Shown here one piece after another: positions 7,146-12,655 of a stretch of DNA of 12,655 nt. This DNA is from Burkholderiales bacterium (GTDB lineage Bacteria > Pseudomonadota > Gammaproteobacteria > Burkholderiales > Burkholderiaceae_D). The stretch lies in the NCBI GenBank assembly GCA_028868455.1, contig JAGWUK010000030.1, forward strand, positions 1 to 12,655. The letters run 5' to 3'. The number at the start of each line of letters is the position of its first letter. Position 1 is the first letter of the stretch. A model generated the notes under the pieces. The model did no database searches, had not been told where the DNA came from, and was given only the letters and a program-made list of their open reading frames with translations. The position numbers and the translations under genes were made by a program.

Positions 7146-7154
7146 TGTGGATAA
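7146..7154 (-). promoter_or_regulatory. DnaA box (perfect consensus)
   Basis: TGTGGATAA on the plus strand is the exact complement of the consensus DnaA box TTATCCACA. It lies 265 bases upstream of dnaA and overlaps the -35 element of the proposed dnaA promoter, so it could serve origin binding, autoregulation of dnaA, or both. Confidence 0.85.
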
Positions 7155-7176
7155 CTCGGCCTGTCGGGGTTAAAAT
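7148..7176 (+). promoter_or_regulatory. dnaA: Candidate dnaA promoter
   Basis: TAAAAT (7171-7176) is a five-of-six match to the -10 consensus. Exactly 17 bases upstream is TGGATA (7148-7153), four of six for the -35. A start near 7183 would give a dnaA leader of about 235 nucleotides. The -35 lies inside the DnaA box, which fits classical DnaA autorepression. Promoters closer to dnaA cannot be excluded. Confidence 0.55.
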
Positions 7177-7201
7177 AGCGGATTAGCGCGGTACCGGTTT
7201 A

Positions 7202-7214
7202 TGCCTTTAAGGCA
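7202..7214 (+). repeat. Short inverted repeat in the dnaA leader followed by T-rich DNA
   Basis: TGCCTTTAAGGCA is a 13-base palindrome centred on one T, followed by ACTTTTTATT. It lies about 20 bases after the predicted dnaA transcription start. The stem is short (four to five usable pairs), so it would be a weak terminator or attenuator at best. It could also be a binding site or chance. Confidence 0.3.
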
Positions 7215-7419
7215 ACTTTTTATTCCGACAGGACTGACACAAAATTGTTTCGGCCAGACAAGGCGACGGCACCAGTACACATGGTTGCCCCGGCGCCCTC
7301 ATGGCAGGACAACAGTTTTGCTTGCATCCTCACTTACCCTGACGTCCCCGGATATCAGGAAAATAAGAAGTCTCTTAATTCGGCACCGCGCATTTGCATT
7401 TAATAATTAAAAGTCATAC

Positions 7420-8808
7420 ATGGAAAATTTCTGGCAAGCCTGTTCGTCCCAACTTGAGCAAGAGCTTCCACCGCAACAATACAGTGCCTGGATCAAGCCG
7501 CTTTTTCCGCTCGATTTCGAGAATGGAAAGCTGCGCATCGCCGCGCCTAATCGCTTTAAACTGGACTGGGTGAAAGCCCAGTTTGCCAATCGCATCAGCG
7601 AACTGGCAAATCAGTTCTGGGATGATGAAGTCGAAGTGGTGTTTGTGCTCGATCCACGCGGTGGAAAAAAACCGGCACCGGCGCCAGTCGCTGCCGCCAA
7701 GGGCAATGGCGCCGATGCGGACGAACTTGGCGAAATGCCGGAAATGCAGCAAGAGGTCGCGGTTCCCGAAACATCGCCGCGACGCGAGCAGAGCAAAATC
7801 AATCCTGACCTGACTTTTGATAGTTTCGTGACCGGTAAGGCCAATCAGCTGGCGCGCGCTGCGGCGATTCAGGTCGCCAATAATCCGGGCGTGTCGTACA
7901 ACCCGCTGTTCTTGTATGGCGGCGTAGGACTGGGTAAAACCCATTTGATCCACGCAATAGGCAATCAGATTCTGATCGACAACCCGAATGCAAAAATCCG
8001 CTACATCCACGCCGAGCAATATGTGCGCGATGTGGTGACAGCGTATCAGCGCAAGGGTTTTGACGAGTTCAAGCGTTACTACCATTCGCTCGATCTGTTA
8101 CTGATCGATGATATTCAATTCTTCGGCGGCAAGAGCCGCACGCAGGAAGAATTCTTCTATGCGTTCGAAGCGTTGATCGCGGCCAAGAAACAAATCATCA
8201 TCACCAGCGATACCTATCCTAAAGAAATCACCGGCATGGATGATCGCCTGATTTCCCGTTTCGATTCCGGTCTGACGGTCGCGATTGAACCACCAGAACT
8301 GGAAATGCGGGTCGCGATTCTGTTGAAAAAAGCGCATTCCGAAGGGGTGCATTTTTCTGACGACGTCGCTTTCTTCGTCGCCAAACATTTGCGCTCGAAC
8401 GTGCGCGAACTGGAAGGCGCTCTGCGCAAGATTCTGGCGTACTCGCGCTTCCACGGCAAAGACATCACAATTGATGTCGTCAAAGAAGCGCTGAAAGATT
8501 TATTGTCCGTACAAAATCGCCAGATCTCGGTTGAAAATATTCAGAAAACAGTCGCCGACTTTTTCAACATCAAAGTCGCCGATATGTATTCGAAAAAACG
8601 TCCGGCGAATATCGCCAGACCGCGCCAGATCGCCATGTATCTGGCCAAGGAACTGACGCAAAAAAGTTTGCCGGAAATTGGCGAACTTTTCGGTGGCCGC
8701 GATCACACCACGGTCTTGCATGCTGTCCGCAAGATTACGGCTGATCGCAGCAAAAATCCTGAATGCAATCATGAGCTGCACGTACTTGAGCAGACCTTGA
8801 AAGGTTAA
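7420..8808 (+). CDS. dnaA: Chromosomal replication initiator protein DnaA
   Basis: DnaA is the AAA+ ATPase that binds DnaA boxes, opens the origin and loads the replicative helicase. It also acts as a transcription factor. The 462-residue protein has all four domains: domain I ([20 protein letters not shown], about 1-78), a short Pro/Ala/Glu-rich linker (about 80-128), the AAA+ core and the DNA-binding domain IV. The Walker A motif GGVGLGKTH is at about 167-175, Walker [11 protein letters not shown] at about 225-234 and [11 protein letters not shown] at about 327-337. The DnaA signature [15 protein letters not shown] (about 425-439) is intact. The start ATG has a poor Shine-Dalgarno (only AAAAG nearby), so translation may be modest or depend on the leader. 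It is followed by dnaN after 157 bases. Confidence 0.98.
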   Translation: MENFWQACSSQLEQELPPQQYSAWIKPLFPLDFENGKLRIAAPNRFKLDWVKAQFANRISELANQFWDDEVEVVFVLDPRGGKKPAPAPVAAAKGNGADADELGEMPEMQQEVAVPETSPRREQSKINPDLTFDSFVTGKANQLARAAAIQVANNPGVSYNPLFLYGGVGLGKTHLIHAIGNQILIDNPNAKIRYIHAEQYVRDVVTAYQRKGFDEFKRYYHSLDLLLIDDIQFFGGKSRTQEEFFYAFEALIAAKKQIIITSDTYPKEITGMDDRLISRFDSGLTVAIEPPELEMRVAILLKKAHSEGVHFSDDVAFFVAKHLRSNVRELEGALRKILAYSRFHGKDITIDVVKEALKDLLSVQNRQISVENIQKTVADFFNIKVADMYSKKRPANIARPRQIAMYLAKELTQKSLPEIGELFGGRDHTTVLHAVRKITADRSKNPECNHELHVLEQTLKG

Positions 8809-8965
8809 GCAGTAGGGGGCGTCTGCGCACCAGGCAGAAAATCGTGGCAGTGCGCGTGACGCACTCTGCGTAAAAAGCAAGAAATAATAAGCATCAAGCA
8901 AGCAATAAAAAAACGCCGTACCAGAAACATCCTTTATCAATGTAATTTTAAGCGAGGATAATCAA
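8809..8965 (+). other. dnaA-dnaN spacer with a hairpin and the dnaN ribosome binding site
   Basis: AGTGCG (8849-8854) pairs with CGCACT (8860-8865) around a 5-base loop, about 40 bases after the dnaA stop. No T-run follows, so it may be an RNA processing or pausing site rather than a terminator. The second half is AT-rich. GAGGA at 8954-8958, seven bases before the dnaN ATG, is a strong Shine-Dalgarno. I see no DnaA box and no convincing promoter, so dnaN is probably at least partly transcribed from dnaA. Confidence 0.5.
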
Positions 8966-10072
8966 ATGCAATTGGTCAAAACCCACCGGGACACCCTGCT
9001 CCGGCCCCTGCAAATTGTGAGTGGTATTGTCGAGCGTCGGCACACATTGCCGATTTTGGCCAATATCCTCATCCGCAAGGACGGTGAGCAAGTATCGTTT
9101 TTATCCACCGATATTGAAGTGCAGATCACAACCAAGGCAGAAATCGGCTCCGGCGGCGAAAACGTCGCCACTACCGTTGCAGCACGCAAATTGCTCGACA
9201 TCTTGCGTGCCCTGCCAGACGACAACGATGTCGTCCTGAAACTCGACAACAAGCGCATGAGCGTACAGTCGGGCAAGTCGCGTTTTTCTTTGCAGACGCT
9301 GGCGGCCGAAGAGTTTCCTACTGTCGCGCAGGCAGAGCATTTCAATGCCAGCGTCAACCTGCCGCAAAAAACGCTGAAGCATCTGTTCAACATGGTGCAT
9401 TTTTCCATGGCGCAGCAAGATATTCGTTATTACCTGAACGGCTTGCTGCTGGTCGTTGACGGCAAAAACGTCATCGCCGTGGCAACTGACGGCCATCGTC
9501 TGGCGTTCTGCCAGGTCGAAGTCGAACAGGAATTCCCGCGTCACGAAGTCATCATCCCGCGCAAAACGATTATCGAATTGCAGCGCTTGCTGGAAGACAA
9601 AGACGATCCTGTGCAAATCGATATCGCCAACAATCAGATCAAACTGACCTTCGCCGATATTGAATTGATTTCCAAACTGGTCGAAGGCAAATTCCCTGAC
9701 TTCAACCGCGTGATTCCTAAGGGCTATAAAAACGGCTTCACGCTTGGGCGCGAACAATTGCTGCGTTCGCTGCAACGCGCGGCGATCATGACGTCCGACA
9801 AATTCAAAGGTGTGCGCTGTGTAATCACACCAGGCAGCATGCAGATTTTGTCGACCAATGCTGATCAGGAAGAAGCGATGGAAGAAATCGAAATCGATTA
9901 CGGCGGCGACAGTGTCGACATCGGTTTCAATGTCAGCTATCTGCTCGATGTGCTGAACAATCTGAAATGCGATCAGGTCAACGTGTCGCTGGGCGATTCC
10001 AATTCGTCCGCGCTGATCACGATCCCAGACAACACCGACTTTAAATATGTCGTGATGCCTATGCGCATTTAA
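8966..10072 (+). CDS. dnaN: DNA polymerase III beta subunit (sliding clamp)
   Basis: DnaN forms the ring-shaped dimer that tethers DNA polymerase III and many repair proteins to DNA. The 368-residue length matches the family (E. coli 366). Three repeated clamp domains can be placed at about 1-120, 130-246 and 248-368. Recognisable stretches are RPLQIVSGIVERRHTLPILA near the N-terminus, YYLNGLLLVVDGKNVIAVATDGHRLAF in the second domain, and KFPDFNRVIPKGY before the third. The C-terminal VVMPMRI belongs to the pocket that binds clamp-interacting peptides. A strong ribosome site (GAGGA) fixes the start. The downstream neighbour is gyrB rather than recF. Confidence 0.98.
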   Translation: MQLVKTHRDTLLRPLQIVSGIVERRHTLPILANILIRKDGEQVSFLSTDIEVQITTKAEIGSGGENVATTVAARKLLDILRALPDDNDVVLKLDNKRMSVQSGKSRFSLQTLAAEEFPTVAQAEHFNASVNLPQKTLKHLFNMVHFSMAQQDIRYYLNGLLLVVDGKNVIAVATDGHRLAFCQVEVEQEFPRHEVIIPRKTIIELQRLLEDKDDPVQIDIANNQIKLTFADIELISKLVEGKFPDFNRVIPKGYKNGFTLGREQLLRSLQRAAIMTSDKFKGVRCVITPGSMQILSTNADQEEAMEEIEIDYGGDSVDIGFNVSYLLDVLNNLKCDQVNVSLGDSNSSALITIPDNTDFKYVVMPMRI

Positions 10073-10080
10073 GCCTGACC

Positions 10081-10110
10081 GCCTCTTCTCTCGCTGGCGA
10101 GAAAAGAGGC
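10081..10110 (+). other. Long hairpin just after dnaN
   Basis: GCCTCTTCTCTCG (10081-10093) pairs with CGAGAAAAGAGGC (10098-10110) around CTGG: thirteen pairs with a single mismatch, beginning 8 bases after the dnaN stop codon. It is positioned as a transcript end or 3' stabilising structure, but no T-run follows (next bases AGGGATGAGG). It is therefore not a canonical intrinsic terminator. Partial read-through to gyrB is possible. Confidence 0.6.
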
Positions 10111-10213
10111 AGGGATGAGGGACGTTGCGGCAATCCGGTATCCGCTTCGCGTGCGTTGCGTTTCAAGCTATACGACGGTTTCTGCTGATTGCGCGCACCG
10201 CGCCCTCATTCCG

Positions 10214-10239
10214 ACCTTATTCCGTTTGCGGAACAAGGT
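10214..10239 (+). other. Hairpin in the gyrB leader
   Basis: ACCTTATTCCG (10214-10224) pairs with CGGAACAAGGT (10229-10239) around TTTG: eleven positions with one mismatch, ending 43 bases before the gyrB ATG. It could influence gyrB mRNA stability or expression, or be a site for a dimeric protein. I could not pick out a convincing gyrB promoter in the 210-base spacer 10073-10282. Confidence 0.45.
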
Positions 10240-10264
10240 GCGAACACCCACGAACACGCAGTAA

Positions 10265-12655
<2,391 letters not shown>

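Larger units (their letters stand above)
6856..7419. other. dnaA-rpmH divergent intergenic region, probable replication origin (oriC) area
   Basis: This 564-base gene-free stretch separates leftward rpmH from rightward dnaA, the classic bacterial oriC location. It holds the rpmH promoter (7043-7072), an AT-rich block between the two promoters (7071-7140, 67% A+T by hand count), one perfect DnaA box (7146-7154) and a plausible dnaA promoter (7148-7176). It also holds several inverted repeats and an AT-rich patch just before dnaA (about 7360-7418). Reading both strands I found only one consensus DnaA box, fewer than most origins have. The location and gene polarity support an origin here, but the box content alone does not prove it. 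Confidence 0.6.

Noticed and set aside
7414..8085. 223-codon minus-strand frame opposite dnaA, and a similar 224-codon frame opposite dnaN (9101-9775)
   Set aside because: Both are codon-aligned antisense shadows of highly conserved genes.
9101..9109. One-mismatch DnaA boxes inside genes (TTATCCACC in dnaN, TTATCCACT at 3112-3120 in mnmE, TGTGGATCA at 4804-4812 in yidC)
   Set aside because: They are isolated, lie within conserved codons, and occur at about the density expected by chance.

Overview
The window is a chromosomal segment around the dnaA/rpmH junction, the usual neighbourhood of the bacterial replication origin. Gene order and protein sequences point to a betaproteobacterium of the order Burkholderiales, most likely Oxalobacteraceae (Herminiimonas/Janthinobacterium-like). 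This rests on recognising the DnaA, DnaN, GyrB, YidC and MnmE sequences and on the order rpmH-rnpA-yidD-yidC-mnmE / dnaA-dnaN-gyrB with no recF between dnaN and gyrB. I do not assign a genus.

Layout. Positions 1-1118 hold a small antibiotic-biosynthesis-monooxygenase-like gene followed by an uncharacterised gene (possibly DUF6058), both on the plus strand and probably co-transcribed. Positions 1187-2613 hold a LysE/RhtB-family exporter and an AraC-family regulator. These two face each other tail to tail with 5 bases between their stop codons. From 4049 back to 2640 is mnmE (tRNA wobble-uridine modification GTPase). A strong rho-independent terminator at 4168-4196 separates it from the minus-strand cluster rpmH-rnpA-yidD-yidC (6855 back to 4217), which makes ribosomal protein L34, the RNase P protein and two membrane-protein insertion factors. 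The 564-base gap 6856-7419 is the divergent control region. It carries a near-consensus minus-strand promoter for rpmH, one perfect DnaA box overlapping a plausible dnaA promoter, AT-rich DNA between them, and several inverted repeats. Plus-strand dnaA, dnaN and gyrB follow. gyrB runs off the right edge after 791 codons.

How the genes fit together. dnaA (initiator), dnaN (sliding clamp) and gyrB (supercoiling) serve replication. The opposite arm serves translation and envelope assembly. Transcription diverges from the control region on both sides, as expected near an origin. Left of mnmE the content changes to accessory transport and regulation genes.

Most of the window is conserved housekeeping DNA, and I do not see an undescribed multi-gene system. 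The items most worth a second look are a roughly 13-residue acidic insertion in MnmE just before its catalytic glutamate, the sparse DnaA-box content of the presumed origin, the structured rpmH leader, and the unexplained monooxygenase-like/unknown gene pair at the left edge.
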